Shown here piece by piece: positions 21,884 to 34,920 of a DNA stretch of 64,000 nucleotides. The stretch is from Brachyhypopomus gauderio (Eukaryota; Chordata; Actinopteri; Gymnotiformes; Hypopomidae). The stretch's first letter is position 1, and each line of letters begins with the position of its first letter. The stretch covers positions 420,848 to 484,847 of the forward strand of contig NW_027506909.1 in NCBI RefSeq assembly GCF_052324685.1, read 5' to 3'. The notes under the pieces were generated by a model that worked only from the letters and a program-made list of their open reading frames with translations, made no database searches and had not been told where the DNA came from. The translations under genes were made by a program, and so were the position numbers.

Positions 21884-23448
21884 CTTCACAGAACTACCAT
21901 GATGTCTTTGTAAAACAGTGTACAACTGGCATTCCCCACGCTTAATCATCTTAAAGGGAAAGTACAATAATATGTGACCTCACAAAAGTTCAACATTATA
22001 CTGCTAAACTTTCTGGCAATTTTGTTTGCGTTTACCTTTCACAATTATTGAAACGTACGGTTGCCTCAGCTGTAGCTCACAGGCTGATACAGCAGGTTTG
22101 GAGGAAATATTAGAAAACTTTTAAGAAATGTTTGTTGTGTTAAAGAAAGAAAAAAACCTGGCCGTAAAAAATAAAAAGGTGCCTGAGAAGGCCGCAGGGC
22201 AGAAACTCTCGGAGCCCGAGTGACCGACGGAACACGCTATGGATGCCCCGCAAAGAACGGAAGGCTGAACAGACCAATCTGGGGTGACAAAGTGCAAACA
22301 TTGCATTCCTAAACAATATCAGCTTACTCAGGAGACTGGTGATCAATGCAAGCTCTATTTGTAGAACTGGACAGCATTAATAATTTAAACACCCCACCTT
22401 CCAGCCAGAGGAATACTCTACTACCTGTGTGAAGCTGCCCTGGGCAACTACAACGTGCTGGGAAAGTGCTGGCTAGGAGCACGCAGGTCTGTTATTAGCA
22501 TGCAGACTTATATATATATATATATAAATAAAGAAGAAGTAGCTCGTACGTGGTAAGGCGCCATCCCCGACGTGTCAGTGGTCTCAGGCGTCTAGTGGTT
22601 TCAGCGAACACATTGAAGCGTGGCTGCAGGTTCTAGGAACAGACTGAAGTGTTGTGCTTACACTGGGGATTTTCCAGTGAATGGGACGTCCACCGATAGA
22701 CTGTTGACCGAAAAACACAAACCGTGAGTACAGTAAGCCTGACTAAACCATTAGATTTCTTCTGTCCATTTTTTTTCTTTTTACTGTTTTTTGTTGTTGT
22801 TCACCACCGTCAGAAACGGATCTGTGGACTCATACAGTAAACCAGATTGATTAATTGAGTGCCACGAATCATCACTATCTGTTCAGAGAACAGGACAAGG
22901 GTGGTAAAGGGAGCCACGGGTCAAGGATCACAAGCCTTCGTGATGACCGCAGGTCCAGGTGCTGTGAGGGTGAACTCTAAGAATTCTGTCCTGAAAACAC
23001 GTGGGACGCTACCCAGTAGTATGAGTAAATATATCACACTTTGATCATTCTCATGAACAGAGATCCCATTAGAGTATGTCATTCAATATGAAGCTGCCTC
23101 AGTGTGTTTTTAATAAACAGCTAAATCTAAGTGTTGAATGTACACCTGAATGAACATACAGTAAGTTAGAATGGGTTTGACACAGGGGGAATTTACTGTG
23201 TATGTTATGAAAGTGGAAGGATAGACAGGGAGAGGTTGACACAGAATATCAAAGGTAATTACACCTGTGAAGTATACAGAGTTCACTCACCTTATCGGGG
23301 GTCAGGAACACCGTCACTGCCAGTCCACACAGAAAGATAACGGAACACCTGCAGTGTTCAGTCCTCCCCGAAACAAAAAGGTTCGTCTACTGCACGTCTC
23401 TGTCCTCACAGGGTCAGCTGCTGGTGTTGAGCACACGCCAGAGCCTCC
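18381..23448. other. non-coding; likely miR-34a primary transcript and upstream DNA
   Basis: No protein gene is visible. Contents: (GT)n at 18781-18806; GA-rich tracts at 19150-19170 and 19637-19740; a CpG-rich patch at about 20040-20450; AC-rich repeats at 20911-20985; an 18-base C run at 21580-21597; and (CT)n at about 21847-21881. If the miR-34a host transcript starts upstream on the minus strand, much of this would be intronic. Confidence 0.45.
21380..21421. repeat. 14-bp tandem repeat, 3 perfect copies
   Basis: Three back-to-back copies of GCGTGCTATTGACC, followed by a partial GCGT. Confidence 0.95.
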
Positions 23449-23478
23449 AGACAAGCCAGTACAAGTCAAGGCATGTTC
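23449..23478. promoter_or_regulatory. candidate p53 response element (three adjoining decamers)
   Basis: Three decamers lie end to end. At 23449-23458, AGACAAGCCA fits RRRCWWGYYY at 9 of 10 positions. At 23459-23468, GTACAAGTCA fits 8 of 10. At 23469-23478, AGGCATGTTC fits 10 of 10. p53 recognises two such half-sites 0-13 bp apart, so the outer pair with its 10-bp spacer already qualifies. The cluster is about 5.1 kb upstream of miR-34a in its transcription direction. Chance matches to so degenerate a motif are common, so binding is not established. Confidence 0.4.
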
Positions 23479-23519
23479 CTACACACCAGAGCGCCCTCTG
23501 CCTCACTGTGGAGGAGGAG

Positions 23520-23632
<113 letters not shown>

Positions 23633-24579
23633 GTAAGCAAAAGAAGGAGAAAATATATGAACGCAGTGGAGGAGGTCACAGCATCAGAGAGGACAAACGA
23701 GACGTTTCTATTCTCACCATTTTCTGTGACTCCACACAATGACAGTGCTCTAAACACGAACATTCAAAATGGCTATGAAGAAGCTTGGTGCATTAGATAA
23801 TATATTTTACAATTTCAAAAAGCTATGTTGCAATATAAATAACTACATATAAATAGTGCAAAGCTGTTTACTATGGAGGTAATATTTATGACGCTGAAAT
23901 AATGTAAAAATGGCATAATGTGTATTACTGAAATAATGTTATAATGTATATTACCCTTTAACATTACATTTAGGTTTTCTACATTTAAATATTAACAATC
24001 CATATAGAATTGCATCATACTGGAGCAAAGATCTGCATTATAACTGTCATTATAATGAGTTGTAAAATCTTGAGAAGTTTGTCTCACCAAATAGTTGATA
24101 TTGCCCCTCCTGGTGGTCAGTTTAGTAAAGCATGGAAATTCAACCTGAGTAAAGGCACCTGCAACACTGTACTGGCAACACTGTAGAGCATAAAACACCG
24201 AAACACTCAGAATCAGGATGTGTCTAAATGAATGAGTCATCGTTTTGCTGTAAAAATTTTTTACACTTATAGGAGGTGTCAGATAGTTGAAATCAATACG
24301 GTCTGAAAAGCCACCTTCGTGTTCTTCTGTTTGCATCTTCTGTGAAATTGACCTGAAGTTAATCACATCTGTCAAATAAGTCCCTTTAAGGGTTTTATTA
24401 TAGACATTAGTCATCCAGTTGAGCATAAACTGTAGAAGGTACTGTAGAAGACTGTAGAAGATACTGTAGAAGTTACTGTAGATGGCTTCGGCATGGACTG
24501 TGACTTTATGATCAGCTTCCTGCAGAAAGTTTATCACTAGGCAGTTACAGTACAGTAAGAGTTCCAGTACAGTAGCACA

Positions 24580-24625
<46 letters not shown>

Positions 24626-25669
24626 GTCTGGGATGCTGTACACTGCTGAGCTGAGACCGCACTCCACTGCATCCGATTGCTCTCACACTGATGACCTTAT
24701 CAATAAATGAAGCAAAGTCACGAAGGCAAGCGTTTGCCATTTCCAGAGCCGCACGCTGTTCCGCGCCGTGGCGTTTCTCCCTGCTGGGCTGTGATTTCGC
24801 CTAGCTCTGCCAAAACTTCTTCATCTCTCCTGCCTTTTACGCTCTTAGATGCGCTTCAGCATCTAAACCTCCACCGTTGCACCAAGTCACTTCCTAAGTG
24901 GGGCAGACGGACTTAAAAGTCATCGTTGAGGTGGCCCGGGACAAGGGTGGCCGGGCTGTGGTGGCCGGGCTGTGGCTCCGGCGTGCGGGTGGCCTGTGCA
25001 GCGCTGCAGTAGAAATCCGCTTCTCCCCTCTCCCCTCCCCACAGCCCTCCACCGCTTTGCCCAGTGAACCGTAACGCTTCAAATGTGCCGCCGTGTCGCT
25101 CCACGTCCGCCGATGAATGACGTGCTTCGTCCTGCACGCTTCCTTTCCAAGTTCGGTGTACGGATGGTGCAGAGGAAAGAAAGAAAGAAAAAACCCAAAG
25201 TATAAAATGCCGGGCGCCAACATCCCGTCCTGTAAGCACAGCGTGTCATGAGTGAGCTGCATGCGCGCCGGTTGCTCTTTTATCAATGAGTGGAGGAGTC
25301 AGTTAGGGACAAGCGAGGAATCCTTACTCCAGCAAGTTCAAAGCTTGCTGCATTGATTACATCATCGGAAGTAGAGCACTAGTACGGGACAATGCACCAC
25401 TGGGGGAGGGGGGAGGTAATCAGGCTAATCTTACTACTCTCGCTCGCCAGTGTCCAGTACATAGACGGAGGGCAGATGCAGGCTCAGGGCTGCCGAGCTC
25501 AGCAGCACCCCCCCCCCCCCTCCCCCGATACCCCCCTCCTCCCCCACACACCCCCCTCCCCCCTCCCTCTTCAGCAGTACACGTGACGGCACCTTCTGCT
25601 TGAGCCACTGCTGCCGCCATGCTAGCCCAGCACTGCAGGAGCTGTGCAGCAGGACACTGCAGGAGAACC

Positions 25670-25675
<6 letters not shown>

Positions 25676-25707
<32 letters not shown>

Positions 25708-26170
25708 CTCTCTCACTCCCCTTCTCTTCTCTCAATCTCTCTCCCTCACTCTCCTCTCTCCGTAACCCTCTTTCTCTCTCTCCTTTCTCTCACCTCTGTC
25801 CTCTCTTTCTCTCTCTCATCTCCCCCTCTCCCTCTCTCCTGTCTCTCCCTCTCTCCTGTCTCTCCCTCTCTCTCTCTGTCTCCCTCTCTCTCTGAGTCTC
25901 AGCATCTGTATGCTCTCACATGGGATAGAGATATGGAAAAGTGCTTTTTTGTCTACAGAAAAAAACCATGTGAACAGTACAAACATGCTCACAAGGCAGT
26001 ATACTGGGCAACCACTCACTCTCTCTCTCTCTCTCTCTCACTCTAGAGAGAGAGAGACAGACTGGAGATAGAGGAAGAGAGGGGGTAGAGTTATAGCGAG
26101 AGACTGGTTAGAGGAGAGAGGGGGAGGTAGAGATCAAGAGCGAGGCAGAGAGAGAGAGAGGGGGGTAGGA
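25676..26170. repeat. long CT-rich then GA-rich strand-switch tract
   Basis: About 370 bp of mostly pyrimidine (CT) sequence is followed at 26045 by about 125 bp of mostly purine (GA) sequence. The junction CACTCTAGAGAGAGAG forms an imperfect inverted repeat with arms of roughly 14 bp around TCTAGA. Confidence 0.85.
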
Positions 26171-26238
26171 AGGGGGTAGTGTGTGAGAAGACGGGACAGA
26201 GAGGATGCAGAGAAGCATCAGGTGATGCCGCAGTTGAA

Positions 26239-26266
<28 letters not shown>
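26239..26266. repeat. poly-C run, 28 bases
   Basis: Uninterrupted C homopolymer, the longest of several in the window. Confidence 0.95.
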
Positions 26267-26269
<3 letters not shown>

Positions 26270-26782
26270 CCAGAGAGGAGCTGGGGGAAACTGCAGTTTC
26301 TGCTAACGATGCTGGGTACCTGACAGTGATGCATCGCCCCTCACAGCGTCCGTCCTGTAGAACTATCTAAATCCTGCTCTGTGGTCTGCGAGCCTCTGGA
26401 TGTTAAAGCCAGACTGGAGCATCTGTGTGTGCGCACGTTACTAGAGGACATTTATGCTCACGCTGCTCACGAGGACCTTGGGAGCAAACAGAATGAATTC
26501 CACGAAAGAATTTTAGACTGCACTGTATCTGAGTCATGTGATCTTTTCCCTTACGTTACGTTAGGTTACATTACATGCACCTTACAGGAGGTTTTGCCGT
26601 AGGCTAATGCTCAGTGTAATGGCTAAAGTTGAGACTGCATGTGGATTGGAGTCAGGGCTCAGCTCTGTGTAGAGTTAACAAAAGAGAGAACAAACCTGAA
26701 CACCTATAGCAAGTCCTGCAGCAGACGAAGAGTTATGGGTCTATAGATAACCCGCCATTCTAACCCCTCCCCCATGCCTGCA

Positions 26783-26832
<50 letters not shown>

Positions 26833-26984
26833 CACACTTCTTGGCCAGTAGAAGGCAGGACAGTAGGCCACAGGGTTGAGTCATCTAATAAAAAATTAAT
26901 CAAGTCAATCAACCTAATGTCACACTGGACAAGCGGCTATTTTTTCATTTATGCTGTCGTACACAGACCCGCACGTGTGTACAA

Positions 26985-26998
26985 ACACACACAAACAC

Positions 26999-27072
<74 letters not shown>
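26985..27072. repeat. (CA)n microsatellite
   Basis: About 88 bp of nearly pure CA/TG repeat. Confidence 0.95.
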
Positions 27073-27075
<3 letters not shown>

Positions 27076-27284
27076 TATGCACCTGCTTGGTTTAAACTCA
27101 ATGTCAAAATCTTCTGTCTAAGCTGTATCAGAGGGTTTTGTTAATGTGACCCAGCTAGCTGACAGGGTTCATTTCTGCAGTGTGAACGTTCTGTCCCAGC
27201 TAGGCCGCCCTTGATACATGTCTCCACTTTCACTTCTGCTGCAAACCCATTAACTCTTTCTATCCTGGCGCACGCACACACACG

Positions 27285-27287
27285 CGT

Positions 27288-27374
<87 letters not shown>
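27285..27374. repeat. (CA)n microsatellite
   Basis: About 90 bp of CA repeat, 210 bp from the previous CA tract. Confidence 0.95.
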
Positions 27375-27378
<4 letters not shown>

Positions 27379-27874
27379 CAGAAACAGAAACTACTGCTTC
27401 ACTGTGCTAGAGCAAGAGAGCTGCGATTAGCGCAGTGCTGAATAAGATGGGTCACTCTCTTTATTTATGGCGTCAGATATGGATCCTACCTCCGCAACGC
27501 TGCTAATCTCCACGCCAACATCCGGCCTCTCCTCCGAGCGCTCTCCGGCTGTTAGTCAGCTTGCCTCCGCTATTTAAAACCCGTGCCATGTGTTGGGACG
27601 CGCGCGGGAAGCAGCCGCCGGCTGGTGCAAACCGTCCGTCAGCCGCGCGGGAGGCTCACTGCAGAAGCGCCCTCGTCCAGTCAGGTGATCTGGGCTCTCT
27701 GATGAGCCGTCCTGAGCCTGGCCCAGGTGGAAGAATTACTCTTCGCTCGGAGGTGAATGCCAAACAAATGCTTCGATACGCGCCAAAGCCCCAACGCATA
27801 ATTTTCACACGCAAGAGCTAAGCCTTCATAGGAAAGAAGAAAGTTGTTTGAGGACCCCTCATCCCCTGAGATGA

Positions 27875-27917
<43 letters not shown>

Positions 27918-28563
27918 AAGCATAAAGTTCCGTATACTCACTTAGCCTCTTCTCTTCCTGGGATGCCGAGCCTTCAGTGACCGGTAAAGTTGACTGCAGC
28001 ATTGCCTCCTGAACGGAATGACATTGTTCGCTCACGCTCTCCCTCGCTTTCTCTCTCTCTCTCATTCGCCTTTCTCACCCGATCCCTCTCCCCTCCCCCT
28101 CCTCCTCCTCCTCCTCCTCCTCCTTCGCTCCCTGGCGCTCCAAACTGCACAGCTCAGCAGTGTTTCCCTACTGCCGCAGAAGCTCCTGCATGAGCGAGAG
28201 TGGCCGTGACTTTTAAAGGGGAACGCAACCTCAAGGGTCGGCCCGCCACTCTACCCCCCCTCATCGCCTCCAATCACTAGTACCACCCGCCTCCCCCTCA
28301 CCTGCATCAGCTGGACTAGACACTGCTGAGGTGGAGACGAATGGACCACTTGTGTGTGTCCCCCCCCCCAGTTCAGTGTTCTGAATAAAAGGGTGACCCT
28401 TTTTGAGAGTGAAATATGTTGCACTCACCGTGCTGGGACCGCCCGTCATCACAGCTGACACTGGCCTAAATCTACATAATGAGACTACATCTACAGCCTT
28501 TCGGCGATGGTTACGGCACTTTGAATGCCACGCTGAACTCAGAACGTGGGTCTGCGGGTCTGC

Positions 28564-28795
28564 GGGGCCCGAGTGGTGCAGCGGCGATGTGCCTCATCGT
28601 GAGTTTGCTGGTTTGAGCCATTTTGAGCCATCTGTGATGTCACAGCCGTCCGTGGCCTAAAGCTCAAGGGAGCAAAATTTGGCGCTACTCTCTGGGTGGG
28701 AGGGATAGCATCACTCTGTCCCCTGACAGTAGCCAATCATAGATGTGTGTTTGCTCCTGCTTGCTGACGAGGGCAGAGGGAAGCAGTAACCCATC
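28564..28795 (+). repeat. tRNA-derived SINE (diverged)
   Basis: The head CCGAGTGGTGCAGCGGCGAT followed 27 bases later by GCTGGTTTGAGCC resembles tRNA A and B boxes. The body has GAGCAAAATTTGGCG, CTCTCTGGGTGGGAGGGAT and a TGACGAGGGCAGAGG region. This layout resembles a SINE I associate with characins and other ostariophysan fishes. The copy is diverged and its 3' end is uncertain. Confidence 0.55.
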
Positions 28796-28799
28796 TGTG

Positions 28800-30690
28800 G
28801 TAATGAGGAGGAAAAACAGCATGGCAACCTGAAACTGCATTTTACCAGCATCTTAAGAAATTGGATCTGGGGGCGTTCAAGGTCTGTCAGGGCTTGCATT
28901 GCATGCAGCAGGTCAACTGTCTATGAGTGGGACAGATACATTACCAGTGGAAAGCAACATATCTGACAGAAGACAGCCACAAAAGCATCTCCACGACGGA
29001 GATGATTGTAGCCTGCCTCGTGTTCTACGCAAGAGACATCTTGCCACGCAACTGGGATGCTGAGGAAGACCGTGGGCCGTGACGAAGACCGTGATTGGAG
29101 CGATCTCTGCCGTGGGGAGCGTGAGGGAGATCTGTCCCTCTCTGTAGACGGTAAATCAATCTGGACTGCACGGCCTCCCCATCAGAAGGGTTGAAGGTGC
29201 AGTCCTGCAGCAGAGCACATCGTTCATCTCCGCAGGCCCACACTACTGCACCTCCACTGGCCTGAGAAGCTCCCAACAAGCCCCGATCCTTCTGCCCTGC
29301 ACTACGCCAGCACTGCTCCCATGCGGAAGCTTCCAGAAATGGAATGTCATCGCGGTTACATGGGCCAGCTGCGGTTCTAACTGCTTTCCATCTCACCGTT
29401 CCATTTGCTTTCGCTCCTAGAGATATTCGGATCGAGGGAGCCGCATTTGAACTTGCGCCCCTCTGTGCTGATGTAGCTGTTTAGGAACCCTGCACCTCAT
29501 CTTGTACAGATGGTTCAGCACATCCTGTTTTAATTCTCCAATGACAACCATCCAAAGATGCTTATCAAACGAGGGAGAAAGATGAATAATCGCATGAGCT
29601 CATCAAAGTCCATCAACCCGCTCTCGCGTAAGAACCGGCCGACCCGCACACACGCAGGCTCACACGCTTACACGCACGCTTGCCCATACTCACGCTGGGG
29701 CCTATCGAGTTCCCTGCCACGCTCCTGCCTGGCGTGCCGTGCTGCCTGACGCGGGCGAGACCGCCCTCCCCCGTGGCCTCTCTGTCCTGAGCGGCGGTAA
29801 CAGCATCTCCATTGATGAATAAAACACAAGTGGGGGCCCTCTTACACAGCTGATCGCGTTACCCCCCACCGCTTCACCTGACGCCCTTAGTCAGCTGCCA
29901 CCGTGTACCCCCATGCCCCCTGCCCTGCCTCCATCACACCACCAACTCCTGCTCCTCCCTACAGACTTCCTCTCCACCTGCCGTGGTTGTGTGGTGAGGT
30001 ACTGGTGGTGGGGATTCTTTCTGTTTCAGTCCTCTGACTGCACGTAACGAAGCCCGTCATGATCGGGTCACATTTTTCTTCGATGTCCGCTCAGATGAAC
30101 GTCCACGAGCAGGAACGCAGATGCTTGCCTGGTTTTATGCATCTCTGTGTCGTGCAGTGCAGATCTGGCCTCACATCATCTTATTTCAGATGCTTCTCAA
30201 TACTGCATGATGTGTTGACATGGCCCTTCTACGCTGAGGTGAGTTATAGAAGAGAATAAAAAGATGCACCAGAGTCAGCATGCATGTTCGCTGCGTGTGT
30301 GTTCACCTGCTTCATTTCTCCAAGTTATTGATCAAGCCCATAAATGGAAAGAGCCACATAAATTTCATTGATCGCTCAGGTTAACCGGCAGTCACAGTCA
30401 GTCCTCTGCAGACCCGTCGGGTTAGCGCTGTAACCGAACCCTCACGTTTGCTCAGTCTGTCCCCACTCTGGGCTGACAGGGACAGCTGTCCGCCCCCGTG
30501 AGCAGTGCTGCAGCAGGAGACACTCTGCCACTCAGCACCAGCTGAGCGGATTTATGAACCGATGGAACCGTCCCTTAGCCCGAGCAGGCCACTGCAATTA
30601 ATTCACGGGGCCAGTGACTCTCATCTGACCTCATTTTTTTATTTTTTATTGAAGCAGGGCAGATTGCTCCCTAGGCTAAGATTGCTGCAG

Positions 30691-30767
<77 letters not shown>

Positions 30768-33700
30768 CCCATACGTTACCCTTCCCCAAAGATAGTAAAT
30801 ATTTTTTTCATTTTCCTTGTGTTTTATGTACCTAATGCATTTCCTATTACAGTGCTCTTAAATATTTTGCCAGTATCCTTCATCACCAATGATGCATTTC
30901 ATATTTGGAAGGAGAAGTCTATTCTCATACACTTACAATTCAAGCCTTCACCAGTTAAAAAGATTTAGATTTAAAAAATCCCAAGTTTGTGAGTACTCAT
31001 ATCTCTAGTCTAACACACAATAGCACCTTCAGTAATAGATCGGCTACATTTGGGTCTCCTGGGTTTGAGGCGGTAGACAGCGTGTCCCGAGGAGAGCCCG
31101 GTCCCGCTGCAGGAGACCCGCGAGGGGAGGAGTGCTGGCTGCTAGTGCCTCTCCACACTGCCCCTCAGTTAAGCGGCTTCCAGGAACTGTTCGCACGACG
31201 GGTCGGACACTTCTGGAGTGGCTGTGCTCACGGCTGCTGCCTTTTATTGCAAGGAAATTCGTTCTGACCCCGCGAGCTGTCTGAACCCACTCCGTTTCTA
31301 GCCTTGATTCTAGTGGCCCGGGATGTAATGAGCAAACTCGAAATAACTCGTCCAGGGAGAGGCGACTGGAGAGGGATTTTGGTCTCGACAATGAGATGCT
31401 CTGCATTCCAATCATGTTTTTACACCTCTGGTGGAGGCCCCATAGCCAAACGTGCACTTAATGAAATAAGCTTTAATGGGTGGTTTAACTCTTCAATGAA
31501 ATATTAAGCAGCTTGTTGAGGTTGAGCGTGGTTATTACGACATGCCCACAGTGACCATATACGCCGCCATTCTAGAAACGCGGCGGAGGGAAGCGTTGAC
31601 AAGCACTAGGGTGTACGGCAGAGCGCGCAGGAGCTGTTACTCAAGTCAGCCTGCCTTCTTCACGCAGCTTTACTGAATGAACCAATTAGATTACCGTGCA
31701 GGCCTATGCCAAGCGCCTACGGTCAATACTCGTCCACAAAACTATCGAACAAAAAGGGGAAAAGGATTTAGTTACTAACCTATGCAGTCCCTTCTTGAAC
31801 ATTAAGGATTTGTTTATGCATTGTACACGTGGACACTGCATTTCATACAAGTTCTGCATGGGATTGCAGTCAGTTGACCTCATGTCTCTCTCTTGAAGAG
31901 TGGATTGGCTAAGTACCAAAGCGGGGCCTTAGGTTATAAGGATAATATGTTTTGGCACCATCTGAAGATTTATCTTTCTGCCGTGGTCCTATCATCGTCT
32001 GCTACAACACGTCGGTCCATGCAGGTGTGTGAGTTCTGGCAGGGAGCTGAGCTCTGCAAGCAGGTAGCTTTCCAGGTGACGTCCGCCTTAGCTCATAGTC
32101 CACACTTTTTCAAACATCTCCTCTGATTTCTGCTCTGCTTGAGCATTTATGGGGGTAGAACTTCTGATAGAGGGAAAAAAGAAGAAACAAAAAAGGCCTA
32201 TAAATCCAAGAGTGTTTATCCAGATAGAATGTAAACTAACATCTTAGCGAGCCATAATCAGTAGCATTCTATGCCATTTCTATGGCTATGTTATAAAGTA
32301 AAGACATTGATCAAGTCCACCACACCCTGTGTACTATATTTGGAAGAAGTTAAACTGTATAGTTACAGACTTATTACATTTTTTTTTACTAAAATGTTTA
32401 GATAAATGAGTAATAGAAAATCGTTTTTCAATTTAAACTAATAATTTTAATTAACTTGGTGAACCCTAATTTCTTTCAATCCAATTTCCAATAATACTGA
32501 ACGTCCACTATTACCTATGCTATGTCTTGCATAAAAGTCAGTCACTTCTGAACTCTGTTGGTGTTCATCAAGACAAGCGAGACCGTAGCTCACCCTGCTT
32601 CCAGAAGATCCCAGAAGATTCTCTAATGGCGATATAAGAAAGTGGCAGTGTGATAAGCATCGTGTGTTCTCTACAAATGGACCTGGTCACAGTAACCAAG
32701 CAGGTCATGCAGTCAGATTATGTGTTCAGGTATCTGTACCTAAAAGGTAATTACTGTATCTTTCTATGGAGTCACTTCATTTATAAAATAATTCAAACAC
32801 TTGGCAAAGGTTGCTGCTTTTTCTGCAGGACACTGAAAGCGTAGGTTTTTTTTTCCTGCTCTAAGGAATCTCAGGATAGATCTGCTGCTTTGCGGAACAC
32901 ATCAAGGCAGAACACTTTGCAGTACAGCATTTAAAGAGACAGTGTGCCATTTAAAGAGACAGTAGGCCATTGCCTGATGTGACCTAAAGAGAAAGCATTC
33001 ACTATGCTCCAATTTTTATCCAACACACCTGTATTACTTATTTCCTTTTATTTTCCTACAGATGACCTTTTAAGAGTTATGTGCTCTTTGCTTGCATAAT
33101 AAATTTAAATGAGATGGTGCTCTTAGTAGAGTATACATTTAGTATACTTAGTATACATTTAAATTCAGATTTCATGTTACTACTCAAACTCATTATCAAT
33201 ATTATCCACATTATCAAAACATAAAAGAATACACGAGATTGTTCATCCCTTCAAAATTATAATCAAAGATTGCTGCAGTTCAAGGGCAAAGTATGATTCA
33301 CTTGCTCATTAAAAGAAAATTATTCTGCATTTTGTAAAAATTATCTCTGTTAACGTACAGCAATTTGAAGAAATCTGGTAGTCTATAAGGAGCTAAAATG
33401 TATTCACAGTTACGATTACTGAAATCATTAGATCGTGCACAAACACATATACTGTAGTGAGCTAAAGGAATGACCTCATATTTCACCTTGAGCAAAGACA
33501 GGACATGCTTTTGAGTACTCAACACAAGTGCCTGCGTTGAAGCTGCTGCTTCATTCTCAGTAGACCTTTTACAATTCAGATCAGAGATCCTTGTGCCTTA
33601 GAAAAGGAATCCAGAAATAAGTAAAAATCCTTGCAGGGAATTGTTCTAATCATCTTGAAGCATAAAGTGTCATCCTGTGGTCATTCTGAAACCGTTATGA

Positions 33701-34856
33701 CAAATCATATACAAGATATGAAGACAATCAGAGACGCGGTTTCGTATTCTTCGCTTTTTTAAAAGTAAGAAGTTTATATGATGTCGGTGTGTCTTTAGAT
33801 TTTTTTCACACATTCTGCACAACTGCCATTGTTATGACCGAATACGTGTGAAGTCTTGGCTTGAATACATCGTTGTTGTTTGTTAACGTCAGAAAGAGCA
33901 ATGGCTCGAGTTTCTCAAAAGCTGCCTATATGATCAGTGTGTTGAAGCAGCAGTTTGTCATAATGTGATTCCTGTCTGGCATTGACGAGAGGTTGAACTT
34001 GGGCCAATAGCGGCATGTTCCAAGATTATATATATATAGATATAGATATATACAGTATATATCTATATATATATATATATATATGAAAACAAATACACAT
34101 ACACACAGACAAACATTTTATACCCCTTTTTTAGTGATCACAAACTTCCCGTCTTAGAGAACAATAGAGAAAAGAATCTTTTTGCTAGTACTCTCGGAAC
34201 ACTACAGCTATGAATGAATTGTGGAGTGAAACGTTCTGCAGTGTAAATCGGTCCTAGCGCTAAGATCTGGGCATCATGAATACATACAGGCACAATCTGC
34301 ACCCACTGCTGTATATGCCGAATATAAACGCTGACCTGAATAAAGGTACAGAGTCTTTTTTCCCTGCCACCCATATGAAGGCCACATGTCATGTTAGGTG
34401 CAGTGTGCTCTCACAAATAACGTGCACAACACTTATCAAAAGAAGCTAACCTAAACTGAAATCAAAGCTAGTCAGAAAAAGAACAACAACACTGCTTTCA
34501 AAACTCTGGCCTCTTTGAGTGTTTTGTGTGCGCTGCAGGTCTTTAAAAGGTTCATTTCCCATGGTGGATTCCTTCCTCATGGAGAGCCCAAGGAGACTGC
34601 AGCAAATGGGAGACTGCCTGTCTAGGGTCCACCTGTGATCCCCCATAGCCGTGATTTAAAGCCGATTGCCTGCCTTTCTCTTTCAGGAGCAATGCACCAC
34701 CGAAGTCCTGCAGGCAATTTGACAAATGAGCAGCGATAGGAGTGGAGGGGGGCCGTATGCACTGCAGCACTGTACACCCCCCCTAATGACCGCAACCAAT
34801 GCACAAGCGCATGCATACATGTGTGTGCGCATGCGTGCCCACATGCTCATACGTAC

Positions 34857-34920
<64 letters not shown>

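Larger units (their letters stand above)
23640..28560. other. non-coding, simple-repeat rich
   Basis: No gene is supported. A degenerate tandem of ACTGTAGAAG-type units lies at about 24418-24486. CT repeats are at about 24584-24623 and 26784-26829. A CpG-rich stretch at about 27540-28200, including CGCGCGCGGG and a TATTTAAA box, could be a promoter on either strand. (GA)n at about 27880-27915 and (CTC)n at about 28089-28122 flank it. Confidence 0.45.

Noticed and set aside
23992-24672. Minus-strand frame of 226 codons
   Set aside because: It begins in a GA/CT microsatellite and continues through AT-rich sequence. No domain or splice context is recognised, and it is probably a chance frame.
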